Below, piece by piece: positions 52,373 to 62,728 of a stretch of DNA of 64,000 bases. Every line of letters starts with the position of its first letter. Positions within the stretch are counted from its first letter, which is position 1. The position numbers and the translations under genes are program-made. A model generated the notes under the pieces. The model did no database searches and had not been told where the DNA came from. It was given only the letters and a program-made list of their open reading frames with translations. Source of the DNA: Halopelagius longus (GTDB lineage: Archaea > Halobacteriota > Halobacteria > Halobacteriales > Haloferacaceae); contig NZ_FNKQ01000002.1 in the NCBI RefSeq assembly GCF_900100875.1, forward strand, positions 186,001-250,000, written 5' to 3'.

Positions 52373-54126
52373 GCGAACACGCACCCCCCTCGCAGGACGA
52401 CGACGACGCTGCGTCCGGGGAAGCGGCCGACCGAACGCCGGTCACCACCGGCGCGTCCTCCGTCGTCCGCGCCCTCGAAAACGTCGGCATCGAAGCCGCC
52501 TTCGGCGTCCAAGGCGGGGCCATCATGCCAGTCTACGACGCCCTCTACAGTTCCGACATCCGGCACGTGACGATGGCCCACGAGCAGGGTGCCGCCCACG
52601 CCGCCGACGCCTACGGCGTCGTCCGCGGCGAACCCGGCCTCTGTCTGGCAACGTCCGGTCCGGGCGCGACGAACCTCGTCACCGGCATCGCCGACGCCAA
52701 CATGGACTCCGACGCGATGCTAGCCCTGACGGGGCAGGTTCCCTCGGACATGGTCGGGTCGGACGCGTTCCAAGAGACCGACACCACGGGCGTCACCGCA
52801 CCGATAACGAAGCACAACTACTTCGCGGGCGACGCCGACAGCGTCGGCGACACCGTCGGCGAGGCGTTCGCCCTCGCCGGGCAGGGCCGTCCGGGTCCGA
52901 CCCTCGTCGACCTGCCGAAGGACGTGACCCTCGGCGAGACGGACCGCGAACCCGGCCCGGCGGAGACGCCGGAGACGACGGCGCCTCAGATGGAGGCCGA
53001 CCCCGACGACGTGGAGACGGCCGCGAAGGCCATCGAGGCCGCCGAGAAGCCGGTGCTCCTGTTCGGCGGCGGCGTCATCAAGGGCGACGCCTCCGAGGAG
53101 GCCCGGTCGTTCGCAATCGACCGCGGCATCCCCGTGGTGACGACGATGCCCGGCATCGGGTCGTTCCCCGAGGACCACGACCTCTGTCTGTCGTGGGCCG
53201 GGATGCACGGCACCGGCTACGCGAACATGGCCATCACGCACACCGACCTGCTGATCGCGGTCGGGACGCGCTTCGACGACCGCCTCACCGGCGGCATCGA
53301 CACGTTCGCGCCGGAGGCGGAGGTCGTCCACGTCGACATCGACCCCGCCGAGATATCGAAGAACATCCACGCGGACTACCCCCTCGTGGGCGACGCGGGC
53401 CGCGTCATAGAGCAGATAGACGACGCGATGGAGCGCAGTCCGGACATCGCGGAGTGGCGCGACCAGTGTCGGACGTGGAAGTCCGAGTACCCGATGGACT
53501 ACGCGACGCCCGAGGACGAACCGGTGAAACCGCAGTTCGTCGTCGAGTGCCTCGACGAGGCCACAGACGACGACACCGTCGTCACGACGGGCGTCGGCCA
53601 ACACCAGATGTGGGCCGCGCAGTACTGGACGTTCACGGAGCCCCGGACGTGGGTCTCCTCGCACGGCCTCGGGACGATGGGCTACGGCCTCCCGGCCGCA
53701 ATCGGCGCACGACTCGCGGCGGACGACGACCGAGACGTCGTCTGCATCGACGGCGACGGGTCGTTCCTGATGACGATTCAGGAACTGTCCGTCGCGGTCC
53801 GCGAGGAACTCGACATCACCGTCGCCGTCCTCAACAACGAGTACATCGGGATGGTCCGCCAGTGGCAGGACGCCTTCTTCGAGCGTCGCCGCATGGCGGC
53901 CGACTACGGCTGGTGCCCCGAGTTCGACAAACTCGCGGAAGCGTTCGGCGCGCGCGGGTTCCGCGTGGACGAGTACGACGAAGTCGCAGAGACCATCGAG
54001 GCCGCACTCGACTACGACGGCCCGTCGGTCGTCGACTTCCACATCGACCCCGCGGAGAACGTCTACCCGATGGTCGCCTCGGGCGCACCGAACGGAAAGT
54101 TCGCTCTGACGGAGGACCAACTATGA
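52369..54126 (+). CDS. ilvB: Acetolactate synthase large subunit
   Basis: A thiamine-diphosphate enzyme of 585 residues, the usual length, which makes acetolactate or acetohydroxybutyrate for valine, leucine and isoleucine. The catalytic Glu is in AHEQGAAHAADAYG; the FAD/central domain has LLFGGGV; and the ThDP/magnesium motif is GDGSFLMTIQELSVAV ending with LNNEY. It is first in ilvB-ilvN-ilvC, preceded by 385 bp that hold the candidate leader peptide and hairpin. The stop overlaps ilvN in ATGA. Confidence 0.96.
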   Translation: MSEHAPPSQDDDDAASGEAADRTPVTTGASSVVRALENVGIEAAFGVQGGAIMPVYDALYSSDIRHVTMAHEQGAAHAADAYGVVRGEPGLCLATSGPGATNLVTGIADANMDSDAMLALTGQVPSDMVGSDAFQETDTTGVTAPITKHNYFAGDADSVGDTVGEAFALAGQGRPGPTLVDLPKDVTLGETDREPGPAETPETTAPQMEADPDDVETAAKAIEAAEKPVLLFGGGVIKGDASEEARSFAIDRGIPVVTTMPGIGSFPEDHDLCLSWAGMHGTGYANMAITHTDLLIAVGTRFDDRLTGGIDTFAPEAEVVHVDIDPAEISKNIHADYPLVGDAGRVIEQIDDAMERSPDIAEWRDQCRTWKSEYPMDYATPEDEPVKPQFVVECLDEATDDDTVVTTGVGQHQMWAAQYWTFTEPRTWVSSHGLGTMGYGLPAAIGARLAADDDRDVVCIDGDGSFLMTIQELSVAVREELDITVAVLNNEYIGMVRQWQDAFFERRRMAADYGWCPEFDKLAEAFGARGFRVDEYDEVAETIEAALDYDGPSVVDFHIDPAENVYPMVASGAPNGKFALTEDQL

Positions 54127-54806
54127 GTTCGGAAGACGCTGACTCGGACGACTCCCCCCCGAAGCACGGGCTGAAAGGACCCGCGCCGGAGGAACGACCG
54201 CACCCGGACGGGCGGCGCAACTCCCAAGGAATCCGCATCGACCCGGAAGTCGAGGCGGAACACGACCCCCGTCGGGCGGTCATCTCGGCGTTGGTCGAGA
54301 ACGAACCGGGCGTGCTGTCGCGCATCGCGGGACTCGTCTCGCGGCGGCAGTTCAACATCGAGAGCCTCACCGTCGGCCCGACGACGGTCGACGGTCACGC
54401 CCGAATCACGATGGTCGTCGAGGAGCCCGACCCGGGCATCGACCAGATAAAGAAACAGCTCTCGAAGCTGAAGCCGGTCATCAACGCCGGCGAACTCGAC
54501 GACGACGCCGTGCGCACGGAACTCGTCCTCCTGAAAGTCGAGGGCGACGAACCCGACAAGGTGCACGCCGTCACCGAGATGTACGAGGGCAAGACGCTCG
54601 ACGCCGGGCCGCGGACCATCACGGTCCAACTCACCGGCGACGAGCAGAAGATAGACGACGCCATCGACGCGTTCCGCCAGTTCGGCATCATTGAGATAGC
54701 CCGGACGGGCCAGACGGCGCTTGCGCGCGGCGACCAAGCGACAGTCCCCGGAGAGAAACCCGCGACCTCCGGCGAACCGACCAAACCGACCCATACACAC
54801 AAATGA
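54123..54806 (+). CDS. ilvN: Acetolactate synthase regulatory subunit
   Basis: A protein of 227 residues. After a disordered acidic N-terminus of about 50 residues comes the ACT domain: [31 protein letters not shown], the valine-binding feedback module. The second ALS small-subunit domain follows ([15 protein letters not shown]). A charged Lys/Thr/His tail ends the protein. It is coupled to ilvB at its start and to ilvC at its end, each by a four-base overlap. Confidence 0.95.
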   Translation: MSSEDADSDDSPPKHGLKGPAPEERPHPDGRRNSQGIRIDPEVEAEHDPRRAVISALVENEPGVLSRIAGLVSRRQFNIESLTVGPTTVDGHARITMVVEEPDPGIDQIKKQLSKLKPVINAGELDDDAVRTELVLLKVEGDEPDKVHAVTEMYEGKTLDAGPRTITVQLTGDEQKIDDAIDAFRQFGIIEIARTGQTALARGDQATVPGEKPATSGEPTKPTHTHK

Positions 54807-55840
54807 CGGAACTCAACACGAAGGTATACTACGACGACGACGCGGACCGCTCGCAGATCGACGACAAGACCGTGGCCATCCTCGGCTACGGCAGTCAGGG
54901 CCACGCCCACGCGCAGAACCTCGCCGAGAGCGGGGTCGACGTGGTCGTCGGCCTGCGAGAGGGCTCTTCCTCTCGCTCCGCCGCCGAAGCGGACGGTCTC
55001 CGCGTGAAGACGCCCGTCGAGGCGGCCGCCGAAGGCGACATCGTCTCCGTTCTCGTCCCCGACACCGTCCAGCCGGCGGTGTTCGAGCAGATTCGGGACA
55101 GCTTAGACGAGGGCGACACGCTCCAGTTCGCCCACGGGTTCAACATCCACTACAACCAGATTCAGCCCCCCGAGGACGTGGACGTGACGATGGTCGCCCC
55201 GAAGTCGCCGGGGCACCTCGTCCGCCGCAACTACGAGAACGACGAGGGGACGCCCGGCCTCATCGCCGTCTATCAGGACGTGACGGGCGACGCAAAGGAG
55301 GAGGCGCTGGCGTACTCGCACGCCATCGGCTGCACCCGCGCGGGCGTCATCGAGACGACGTTCCAAGAGGAAGTCGAGACCGACCTCTTCGGCGAACAGG
55401 TCGTCCTCTGCGGCGGCGTCACCTCGCTGGTGAAGCAGGGCTACGAGACGCTCGTGGACGCGGGCTACTCCCCCGAGATGGCCTACTTCGAGTGCCTGAA
55501 CGAGCTCAAACTCATCGTGGACCTGATGTACGAGGGCGGACTCGAGGAGATGTGGAACTCCGTCTCCGACACCGCAGAGTACGGCGGTCTCACGCGCGGT
55601 GACCGCGTCGTGGACGACCACGCCCGCGAGAACATGGAGGAGATTCTCGAAGAGGTCCAGAACGGCACGTTCGCCCGCGAGTGGATCGCGGAGAATCAGG
55701 CGGGCCGTCCCTCCTACACCCAACTGAAGGACGCAGAAGAGAACCACCACATCGAGGACGTCGGTCGGCCCCTGCGAGACCTGTTCGCGTGGTCCGACGA
55801 CGAAGAAGAAGAGACGGCGGAAGCGCCCGCGGACGACTGA
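54803..55840 (+). CDS. ilvC: Ketol-acid reductoisomerase, class I
   Basis: An enzyme of 345 residues that isomerises and reduces acetolactate. The Rossmann motif is [13 protein letters not shown], and the cofactor loop [11 protein letters not shown] favours [21 protein letters not shown] and the magnesium-ligand stretch [17 protein letters not shown] are present. The last residues are a Glu/Asp-rich tail. It overlaps ilvN by four bases. Confidence 0.96.
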   Translation: MTELNTKVYYDDDADRSQIDDKTVAILGYGSQGHAHAQNLAESGVDVVVGLREGSSSRSAAEADGLRVKTPVEAAAEGDIVSVLVPDTVQPAVFEQIRDSLDEGDTLQFAHGFNIHYNQIQPPEDVDVTMVAPKSPGHLVRRNYENDEGTPGLIAVYQDVTGDAKEEALAYSHAIGCTRAGVIETTFQEEVETDLFGEQVVLCGGVTSLVKQGYETLVDAGYSPEMAYFECLNELKLIVDLMYEGGLEEMWNSVSDTAEYGGLTRGDRVVDDHARENMEEILEEVQNGTFAREWIAENQAGRPSYTQLKDAEENHHIEDVGRPLRDLFAWSDDEEEETAEAPADD

Positions 55841-55848
55841 ACACGACG

Positions 55849-56067
55849 ATGACAGACCGAAAACCGATGAAGGAGATAAGCCACGCGCACCCGGAGACGG
55901 GCGAGACGTTCGGCTACGACGTGTACCGGCGCGGGCCGGCCGTCGCCGACGGTGGCGAGAACCGAGACGACGCGGCGGACGAGATGTCCGACGTGGACCA
56001 CACCCCCCGCGACGGCGAGGGGGCGAACGAGGTATGGAAGCGCGGCGACGGTGATGTAGATGAGTGA
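55849..56067 (+). CDS. Small hypothetical protein between ilvC and leuC
   Basis: A hydrophilic protein of 72 residues, beginning [21 protein letters not shown], with a long Asp/Glu/Arg-rich second half and no cysteine. Its last eight bases overlap leuC, so the two are likely cotranscribed and translationally linked. I recognise no family. From memory, a small ORF lies at this place in related haloarchaea, which argues that it is real. Confidence 0.7.
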   Translation: MTDRKPMKEISHAHPETGETFGYDVYRRGPAVADGGENRDDAADEMSDVDHTPRDGEGANEVWKRGDGDVDE

Positions 56068-57481
56068 GGGAACGCTGTACGACAAAGTGTGGGAGGAACA
56101 CACCGTCTCCGAACTGCCGACCGGCCAGACGCAACTGTTCGTCGGCCTCCACCTCATCCACGAGGTGACGAGTCCGCAGGCGTTCGGCATGCTGCAGGAA
56201 CGCGACTTAGAGGTCGCGTACCCGGAACTCACCCACGCCACCGTCGACCACATCGTCCCGACGGCGGACCAATCGCGGCCGTTCCGCGACGACGCCGCCG
56301 AGGAGATGATGTCCGAACTCGAACAGAACGTCCGCGACGCGGGCATCGACTTCTCCGACCCCACGTCGGGCGAACAGGGCATCGTCCACGTCATCGGGCC
56401 CGAACAGGGACTCACCCAACCCGGCAAGACCATCGTCTGCGGCGACTCCCACACCTCGACGCACGGCGCGTTCGGCGCACTCGCGTTCGGTATCGGGACG
56501 AGCCAGATTCGCGACGTGCTGGCGACCCAGACCGTCGCGATGGAGAAGAAGGACGTCCGGAAGATAGAGGTCACCGGCGAACTCGGCGACGGCGTCGAGG
56601 CGAAGGACGTCATCCTCGAAGTCATCCGCCGTCTCGGGACCGAAGGCGGCGTCGGCTACGTGTACGAGTACGCCGGCGAGGCCATCGAGAACCTGGACAT
56701 GGAGGGTCGGATGAGCATCTGTAACATGTCCATCGAGGGCGGCGCTCGCGCGGGGTACGTCAACCCCGACGAGACCACCTACGAGTGGCTGAAGGAGACC
56801 GACTACTTCCGGGAGAACCCCGAGAAGTTCGACGAACTGAAGCCCTACTGGGAGTCCATCCGCTCGGACGACGACGCCGTCTACGACGACGTGGTCACCA
56901 TCGACGGCTCCGAACTCGAACCCGTCGTCACGTGGGGGACGACCCCCGGGCAGGGCATCGGCATCACCGACCCGATTCCGGCCCCGGAGGACCTCCCCGA
57001 GGACAAGCAGGACACCGCGCGACGCGCCCAAGAGCACATGCGCGTCGAACCGGGCGACACGATGGAGGGCTACCAGATAGACGTGGCCTTCCTCGGGTCG
57101 TGCACGAACGCTCGCCTCCCCGACCTGCGCCGCGCGGCGCGGGTCGTCGAGGGGCGGCAGGTCCACGAGGACGTCCGCGCGATGGTCGTCCCCGGCAGTC
57201 AACGCGTGAAGGCCGCCGCCGAGGAGGAAGGATTAGACGAGATATTCAAGGAGGCCGGCTTCGAGTGGCGCGAGGCCGGATGCTCGATGTGTCTCGGCAT
57301 GAACGAGGACCAACTGGAGGGCGACGAGGCGTGCGCCTCCTCCTCGAACCGCAACTTCATCGGCCGGCAGGGGTCGAAAGACGGCCGCACCGTGCTGATG
57401 AACCCCCGGATGGTCGCCGCCGCGGCCATCGAAGGGAAAGTGACTGACGTGCGCGACCTGAAGGAGGTGACCACCGTATGA
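56060..57481 (+). CDS. leuC: 3-isopropylmalate dehydratase large subunit
   Basis: A [4Fe-4S] enzyme of the aconitase family, 473 residues. Cluster ligands are in [11 protein letters not shown] and the [12 protein letters not shown] pair. [22 protein letters not shown] and [18 protein letters not shown] are further family signatures. With LeuD it moves the hydroxyl group of isopropylmalate. Its end overlaps leuD by four bases. Confidence 0.97.
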   Translation: MSEGTLYDKVWEEHTVSELPTGQTQLFVGLHLIHEVTSPQAFGMLQERDLEVAYPELTHATVDHIVPTADQSRPFRDDAAEEMMSELEQNVRDAGIDFSDPTSGEQGIVHVIGPEQGLTQPGKTIVCGDSHTSTHGAFGALAFGIGTSQIRDVLATQTVAMEKKDVRKIEVTGELGDGVEAKDVILEVIRRLGTEGGVGYVYEYAGEAIENLDMEGRMSICNMSIEGGARAGYVNPDETTYEWLKETDYFRENPEKFDELKPYWESIRSDDDAVYDDVVTIDGSELEPVVTWGTTPGQGIGITDPIPAPEDLPEDKQDTARRAQEHMRVEPGDTMEGYQIDVAFLGSCTNARLPDLRRAARVVEGRQVHEDVRAMVVPGSQRVKAAAEEEGLDEIFKEAGFEWREAGCSMCLGMNEDQLEGDEACASSSNRNFIGRQGSKDGRTVLMNPRMVAAAAIEGKVTDVRDLKEVTTV

Positions 57482-58086
57482 CCGACGAGATACCCGAAAT
57501 CGACTCCGTCTCGGGGTCGGGCGTCCCCGTCCGCGGGAACGACATCGACACCGACCAGATAATCCCGGCGCGGTTCATGAAGGTGGTCACGTTCGACGGC
57601 CTCGGCGAGTTCGCGTTCTTCGACCAGCGATTCGACGAGAACGACGACCAGAAAGACCACCCGTTCAACGAACAGCAGTTCCAAGACGCTTCGGTGATGG
57701 TCGTCAACGCCAACTTCGGCTGCGGGTCTTCCCGCGAACACGCCCCCCAAGCGCTGATGCGGTGGGGCATCGACGCCATCGTCGGCGAGTCGTTCGCCGA
57801 AATCTTCGCGGGCAACTGCCTCGCACTCGGCATCCCGACGGTCACTGCCGACCACGAGACTATCTCCGAACTCCAAGAGTGGGTCGAGGAACACCCCGAC
57901 GAGGAGATAGACGTCGACGTGGAGAACGAGACGGTCACCTACGGCGAGACGACCGTCGAGGCGACGGTGGACGACGCACAGCGACGCGCCCTCACCGAGG
58001 GCGTCTGGGACACGACGGCGCTGATGAAGTCCAACGCCGACGCGGTCGCACAGAAGGCCGCTTCCCTCCCATACGTCGATGACTGA
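57478..58086 (+). CDS. leuD: 3-isopropylmalate dehydratase small subunit
   Basis: The swivel-domain subunit, 202 residues. [18 protein letters not shown] at the N-terminus and [17 protein letters not shown] at about residue 80 are diagnostic. It forms the active enzyme with LeuC. The last eight bases overlap the start of leuB, so leuC-leuD-leuB are one tightly packed unit. Confidence 0.97.
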   Translation: MTDEIPEIDSVSGSGVPVRGNDIDTDQIIPARFMKVVTFDGLGEFAFFDQRFDENDDQKDHPFNEQQFQDASVMVVNANFGCGSSREHAPQALMRWGIDAIVGESFAEIFAGNCLALGIPTVTADHETISELQEWVEEHPDEEIDVDVENETVTYGETTVEATVDDAQRRALTEGVWDTTALMKSNADAVAQKAASLPYVDD

Positions 58087-59059
58087 GGAGATAGTCGTCG
58101 TCCCCGGCGACGGCATCGGCAAGGAAGTCGTCCCGGCGGCGGTGTCCGTCCTCGAAGCGGTCGGCGACTTCGAGTTCGTCGAGGCCGAGGCCGGCGACGC
58201 CGTGAAGGAGGAGACGGGCGAGGCACTCCCCGAGGAGACGTACGAGTTGGCCGCCTCCGCCGACGCCACCCTGTTCGGCGCGGCGGGCGAGACGGCCGCC
58301 GACGTCATCCTACCCCTCCGCACCGCGGTGGACTCGTTCGTCAACGTCCGCCCGGCGAAGGCGTACCCCGGCGTGGACGCCCTTCGCCCGGAGACGGACC
58401 TCGTGTTCCTTCGAGAGAACACCGAGGGCGTCTACTCGGGCCACGAGGACCGACTCTCCGAGGACCTCTCGACGCTGACGCGCGTCGTGACCACCTCCGC
58501 CTCGGAGCGACTCGCCGAGTTCGCCTGCGACTACGTCGAGGACCGCGAGTACGACGGGTTCTCCGTCGCGCACAAGGCGAACGTGATGCGGGAGACGGAC
58601 GGTCGCTTCCGCGACGCCGTCGTCTCCGTCGCGGAGGACCGCGGCGTCGAGACGGACGAGGTGCTGATGGACGCGTTCGCCACCCGCGTCTGTCTCGACC
58701 CGACGCAGTTCGACGTGGTCGTCTGCCCGAACCTCGCGGGCGACGTGCTCTCGGACCTCGCCGCCGGTCTGGTCGGGGGCCTCGGCCTCCTGCCGTCGGC
58801 GAACATCGGGCCCGAACGCGCCCTCTTCGAACCCGTCCACGGCACCGCGCCCGACATCGCGGGCGAGGGCGTCGCGAACCCCTCTGCGACCATCGTCTCC
58901 GCCGCGATGCTCCTCGAGTACCTCGGCTACGACGAGGAGGGCGAGCAGGTTCGCGACGCAGTCGAGGGCGTCCTCGCCGACGGGCCGCGCACGCCCGACT
59001 TAGGCGGCGACGCCTCCACGGAGGACGTGACGAACGCCGTCCTCGAACGACTCGACTGA
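58079..59059 (+). CDS. leuB: 3-isopropylmalate dehydrogenase
   Basis: An enzyme of 326 residues that oxidatively decarboxylates 3-isopropylmalate to ketoisocaproate. [15 protein letters not shown] begins the protein. [11 protein letters not shown] carries the substrate-site loop, [19 protein letters not shown] the metal-binding Asp residues, and [22 protein letters not shown] the cofactor side. It ends the leucine unit, followed by the 221-bp glpR promoter region. Confidence 0.96.
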   Translation: MTEEIVVVPGDGIGKEVVPAAVSVLEAVGDFEFVEAEAGDAVKEETGEALPEETYELAASADATLFGAAGETAADVILPLRTAVDSFVNVRPAKAYPGVDALRPETDLVFLRENTEGVYSGHEDRLSEDLSTLTRVVTTSASERLAEFACDYVEDREYDGFSVAHKANVMRETDGRFRDAVVSVAEDRGVETDEVLMDAFATRVCLDPTQFDVVVCPNLAGDVLSDLAAGLVGGLGLLPSANIGPERALFEPVHGTAPDIAGEGVANPSATIVSAAMLLEYLGYDEEGEQVRDAVEGVLADGPRTPDLGGDASTEDVTNAVLERLD

Positions 59060-59173
59060 CCGCCGAGCGCGGTTTTCGTTTCTGTCTCCGTTCGTTTCTC
59101 GGTCGGACGCTCGGATACGTCCGTTCCCGGCCGCAGCGTCCGCGTAGTGCAGACCGCACCACGTCGGAGCGGT

Positions 59174-59191
59174 GTGTTCGTTCGTATTCGG
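59174..59191 (+). promoter_or_regulatory. Candidate GlpR operator upstream of glpR-pfkB
   Basis: GTGTTCGTTCGTATTCGG. The first 12 bases recur exactly before ptfC, and the last 12 recur there with two changes. CGAACA, the inverted half-site, appears at 59205-59210 and 59226-59231. TGTTCG/CGAACA is also the half-site of E. coli GlpR. Confidence 0.5.
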
Positions 59192-59280
59192 TTTTCGCAC
59201 GAATCGAACAGAGACGGGCGATTCCCGAACACAAACAATTAACAACGAACGGCGGTAATCCGCGTACACGACCGACGCCC

Positions 59281-60048
59281 ATGTTACCCGCAGAGCGAAA
59301 ACGGCGAATCGTGGAGCTCGTTTCGGCGGACGACGGACGGTCCGTCGAAGGCCTCTCGGAGGAACTCGACTACTCGAAGGCGACTATCAGGCGCGACCTT
59401 CGGGAGTTAGAGGACCGCGGCCTCATCGAACGGTCCCACGGAGGCGCAGTCCCCGTCACCACCGTCGGACGCGAACAGACCTACGGACAGAAGGAGGTAC
59501 AGAACCTCGACGGGAAGCGAGCGATAGCAGACAGAGCGGTCTCGGAGATTTCGGACGGACAGGTCGTCTTCTTCGACTCCGGGACGACGACGATGCAGGT
59601 AGCCCGGAAGGCCCCGAAGGACGGGTCCATCCTCGCGGTGACGAACTCGCCGCGTCTGGCCGTCGAACTCGGCAAGGAGGACAACGACGTGAAGCTGACC
59701 GGCGGCACCCTCCGCCGCCGGACGCGCGCCCTCGTCGGGCCGACGGCGGAGTCGTTCATGGAGCGAACGAACTTCGACCTCCTGTTTCTCGGCACGAACG
59801 CCATCGACCCCGACGGCGGCCTGACGACGCCGAACGAGGACGAGGCGCGGATGAAGCAGTTGATGGTCGAGAAGGCCTCGCGCGTCGTCCTCGTCGCGGA
59901 CACGACGAAGGTCGGAAAGCGGAGTTTCGTCCAGTTCGCGGACCTGTCGGACGTCGACCTGTTCATCACCGACGGTGACCTCCCGACGAGAGAGCGCGAC
60001 GCGTTCGAAAACGAGGGAATGACGGTCCGCGAGGTGACTCCGGAGTGA
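59281..60048 (+). CDS. glpR: DeoR-family transcription regulator GlpR
   Basis: A regulator of 255 residues. The N-terminal winged helix has VEGLSEELDYSKATIRRDLRELEDRGLIERSHGGAV, the DeoR signature. The sugar-phosphate-sensing domain follows, with VVFFDSGTTTMQVA and LVADTTKVGKRSF. In Haloferax, GlpR represses fructose and glucose kinase genes when glycerol is present. Its stop overlaps the pfkB start codon GTG. The promoter region holds repeated TGTTCG/CGAACA half-sites, suggesting autoregulation. Confidence 0.94.
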   Translation: MLPAERKRRIVELVSADDGRSVEGLSEELDYSKATIRRDLRELEDRGLIERSHGGAVPVTTVGREQTYGQKEVQNLDGKRAIADRAVSEISDGQVVFFDSGTTTMQVARKAPKDGSILAVTNSPRLAVELGKEDNDVKLTGGTLRRRTRALVGPTAESFMERTNFDLLFLGTNAIDPDGGLTTPNEDEARMKQLMVEKASRVVLVADTTKVGKRSFVQFADLSDVDLFITDGDLPTRERDAFENEGMTVREVTPE

Positions 60049-60962
60049 CCGACGACGTGCTGACGGTCACGATGAACCCCGCGGTGGACCACACGCTCCG
60101 AATCGACGAACCGCTGACCTCCGGGGCCGTCGCGCGGACGGACGACGTCCAGTTCGACGCCGGCGGCAAGGGGATCAACGTCTCGAAGTACCTCACTGCA
60201 CTCGACGTCTCCGCGCCGGCGACGGGCTTTCTCGGCGGTCCCTTCGGCCGGATGATTCGGACGCAACTGGACGACGACGGCGTTCCGAACGACTTCGTGG
60301 AGATTCCCGACCCGACGCGACTGAACACGACCGTCCTGAGCCCGGACGCCGAGTACAAGATAAACCACGACGGCCCGACGGTCGGCGAGGACGCCGTCTC
60401 GGACCTCGTCGAACGGGTCGGAACGCACGACCCCGACACCGTCGTCGTCGCCGGGAGCCTCCCGCCCGGCGTCACGACGGACGCCGTGGACAGACTCGCC
60501 CGCGCGGGCGAGTGGGACACGGCCGTCGATACGAGCGGGTCGCTCCTCACGGAACTCGACGCGGAGTACCTCGTCTGTAAACCGAACCGCGAGGAACTGC
60601 GCGCGGCGACCGGTCGCTCGGTCGACTCAATCGAGGAGTGCGCCGCCGCCGCCGACGAACTCCGAAAGCGGGGCTTCCGCTACGTCGTCGCGTCGCTCGG
60701 ACCGGACGGTGCGGTCCTCGTCTCCGAGTCGGAGTCGGTTCACGCGCCCGCGGCCGAGGCGGACGTGGTCGATACGGTCGGCGCGGGCGACGCCCTCCTC
60801 TCGGGCTTCCTCGCGGGACTGGCCCGCGGCGAATCCGAAACCGTCGCGCTACAGACCGGCGTGACCGTCGCCGCGCGCGTCGTCGCCGTCTCCGGCACTC
60901 GCGTGCCCGATTTCGACGGCGTGTTCGACGTCCGAAGCGGCGTGTCCGTCTCTCCGACCTGA
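60045..60962 (+). CDS. pfkB: 1-phosphofructokinase
   Basis: A PfkB-family sugar kinase of 305 residues. TMNPAVDHTLRID begins the protein, GGKGINVSKYL is the first PfkB signature, and DTVGAGDALLSGFLAG the second, with the catalytic base Asp249. It phosphorylates fructose 1-phosphate, the product of the PTS, to fructose 1,6-bisphosphate. The start is GTG, embedded in the glpR stop codon (GTGA), so the two are translated together. Confidence 0.94.
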   Translation: MTDDVLTVTMNPAVDHTLRIDEPLTSGAVARTDDVQFDAGGKGINVSKYLTALDVSAPATGFLGGPFGRMIRTQLDDDGVPNDFVEIPDPTRLNTTVLSPDAEYKINHDGPTVGEDAVSDLVERVGTHDPDTVVVAGSLPPGVTTDAVDRLARAGEWDTAVDTSGSLLTELDAEYLVCKPNREELRAATGRSVDSIEECAAAADELRKRGFRYVVASLGPDGAVLVSESESVHAPAAEADVVDTVGAGDALLSGFLAGLARGESETVALQTGVTVAARVVAVSGTRVPDFDGVFDVRSGVSVSPT

Positions 60963-60967
60963 CCGGC

Positions 60968-61021
60968 GTGTTCGTTCGTGCGCTCGCACGCGCCAAAACG
61001 CTCAAAAACGTTCGTATCCGA
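60968..61021 (+). promoter_or_regulatory. Candidate GlpR operator region upstream of ptfC
   Basis: GTGTTCGTTCGT at 60968-60979 is an exact copy of a 12-mer before glpR, and GTTCGTATCCGA at 61010-61021 matches GTTCGTATTCGG there at 10 of 12 bases. In this 105-bp gap they suggest that ptfC has its own promoter under the same control. Confidence 0.5.
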
Positions 61022-61056
61022 AAGGGTTTTTGAATTCATTTAGTAACTATCGTGAA

Positions 61057-61060
61057 GGAG
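61057..61060 (+). promoter_or_regulatory. Ribosome binding site of ptfC
   Basis: GGAG ends six bases before the ATG at 61067. It supports that ATG over the in-frame GTG at 61052, which has no such site at the right distance. Confidence 0.6.
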
Positions 61061-61066
61061 CAAATC

Positions 61067-62215
61067 ATGTCCAAGAAGTCAGCTGAGAACGCGTACAGGT
61101 CCTACCTGACCTCGGTCAAGGAGGACCTGATGACCGGCGTATCGTACATGATTCCGTTCGTCACCATCGGCGGAATCTTCCTCGCTCTCGGCTACGCCGT
61201 GGCGGGGGTCTCCGGCACGGGCGTCGAGAACGTGTTCGACGCGACGGGGACGGTCGGGTGGTTCCTCGCGCAGATCGGGGACGCCGGCCTCACCCTCATG
61301 GTCCCGGCACTCGGCGCGTACATCGCGTACGCTATCGCCGACCGTCCGGGCCTCGCGCCGGGGTTCGTCCTCTCGTGGATACTCCAGCAGGGGGTCGTCC
61401 TGCAGTCGGCGGGTAACGCCGTCGGACTGCAGGGCGGCGAGGCCGGGGCCGGTTACCTCGGCGCACTCGTCGCGGGCCTCCTCGCGGGGTACGTCGCTCG
61501 CTGGATAAAGAACCGCGACGTCCCCGGGTTCGTCCAGCCGATGATGCCGGTGCTCATCGTGCCGGTGCTTACGGTCGCGATTCTCGCGCCGGTTCTCCTG
61601 TTCGTCGTGGGCGTTCCGGTTGCGACCGCGAACGCCGCGTTGAACTCCTACCTGCAGGGTCTGCAGGGCGGACAGGCCGTCCTCGTCGGTGCCATCCTCG
61701 GCGGGATGATGGCCGTCGACATGGGCGGTCCGGTGAACAAGGTGGCGTACCTCTTCGCCGTCGGCCTCATCGGCGAGGGCGTCTACGCGCCCATGGCCGC
61801 CGTGATGATCGGGGGGATGATTCCGCCCATCGGACTGGCCATCTCGAACTTCATCGCGCCGCACAAGTACGCCGCCGAGATGTACGAGAACGCCAAGTCC
61901 GGCATCGTCCTCGGCCTCTCGTTCATCACGGAGGGTGCGATTCCGTACGCCTCCGCGGACCCCCTGCGGGTCATCCCCTCCATCGTCGCCGGAAGCGCCG
62001 TCGGCGGCGCGATATCGATGTCGATGAGCGTCACGATGCCCGCCCCGCACGGCGGCATCTTCGTCGTCCCCCTCTCGAACAAGCCGCTGATGTTCCTCGC
62101 GGCCATCGTCATCGGATCGCTCGTCACCGCGGTCATCGCCACGGTCATCAAGCCCGACTTTGAGGACCGCATCGCCACCGAAGGAGAGACGGAGACCGCA
62201 ACGTCAAGCGACTGA
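61067..62215 (+). CDS. ptfC: Fructose-specific PTS permease EIIC
   Basis: A membrane protein of 382 residues with about nine or ten membrane segments. GVSYMIPFVTIGGIFLALGYA begins the first segment, GGPVNKVAYLFAVGL and FITEGAIPYA are substrate-site signatures of the EIIC-Fru family, and APHGGIFVVPL is another. It brings in fructose and phosphorylates it with EIIB. No EIIB domain is fused; in Haloferax a separate ptfB follows ptsI, which would be just beyond the right edge. Confidence 0.94.
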   Translation: MSKKSAENAYRSYLTSVKEDLMTGVSYMIPFVTIGGIFLALGYAVAGVSGTGVENVFDATGTVGWFLAQIGDAGLTLMVPALGAYIAYAIADRPGLAPGFVLSWILQQGVVLQSAGNAVGLQGGEAGAGYLGALVAGLLAGYVARWIKNRDVPGFVQPMMPVLIVPVLTVAILAPVLLFVVGVPVATANAALNSYLQGLQGGQAVLVGAILGGMMAVDMGGPVNKVAYLFAVGLIGEGVYAPMAAVMIGGMIPPIGLAISNFIAPHKYAAEMYENAKSGIVLGLSFITEGAIPYASADPLRVIPSIVAGSAVGGAISMSMSVTMPAPHGGIFVVPLSNKPLMFLAAIVIGSLVTAVIATVIKPDFEDRIATEGETETATSSD

Positions 62216-62263
62216 GGCCGAACGCAACTACCTTACAACTCCCGTTCCCATATTCGAACGAAA

Positions 62264-62728
62264 ATGCTCGAAGATGACATCGACCGACTGTTGCCGAAAG
62301 CGCACGTCTCGCTCGAAGAGCCTCCGGCGTCGAAGGAGGCGGCCATCGAGTATCTCCTCGACCTCATCGCCGAGAACGGTCGGGTGACCGACCGCGAGAC
62401 GGCGCTCGAAGCCCTGCACGAACGCGAGAAGGAGGCGACCACCGGCGTCGGCATGGGTATCGGCATCCCGCACGCGAAGACCGAGGCCGTCGAGGAGCCG
62501 TCCGTCGCGTTCGCTCGCTCCACCGAGGGAATCGACTTCGACGCGATGGACGACGAGCCCGCGAAACTGCTGTTCATGATTCTCGTCCCCGCGGAGGGCG
62601 GCGAGGAGCACCTCCAGATTCTCAGTTCGCTCTCGCGTGCGCTCATGCACGAGGACGTCCGCGAGAAACTGCTGGAGGCCGACAGCAAAGACACCGTCCA
62701 GAACACCGTCCGGGAGGCGGTCGAGTGA
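62264..62728 (+). CDS. ptfA: Fructose PTS EIIA
   Basis: An EIIA of the fructose/mannitol type, 154 residues. The phospho-accepting His70 is in GIGIPHAKT. VLVPAEGGEEHLQILSSLSRAL-type sequence follows, which is the family pattern. It takes phosphate from HPr and passes it to EIIB. It starts 48 bp after ptfC and its stop codon overlaps the start of ptsH2. Confidence 0.95.
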   Translation: MLEDDIDRLLPKAHVSLEEPPASKEAAIEYLLDLIAENGRVTDRETALEALHEREKEATTGVGMGIGIPHAKTEAVEEPSVAFARSTEGIDFDAMDDEPAKLLFMILVPAEGGEEHLQILSSLSRALMHEDVREKLLEADSKDTVQNTVREAVE

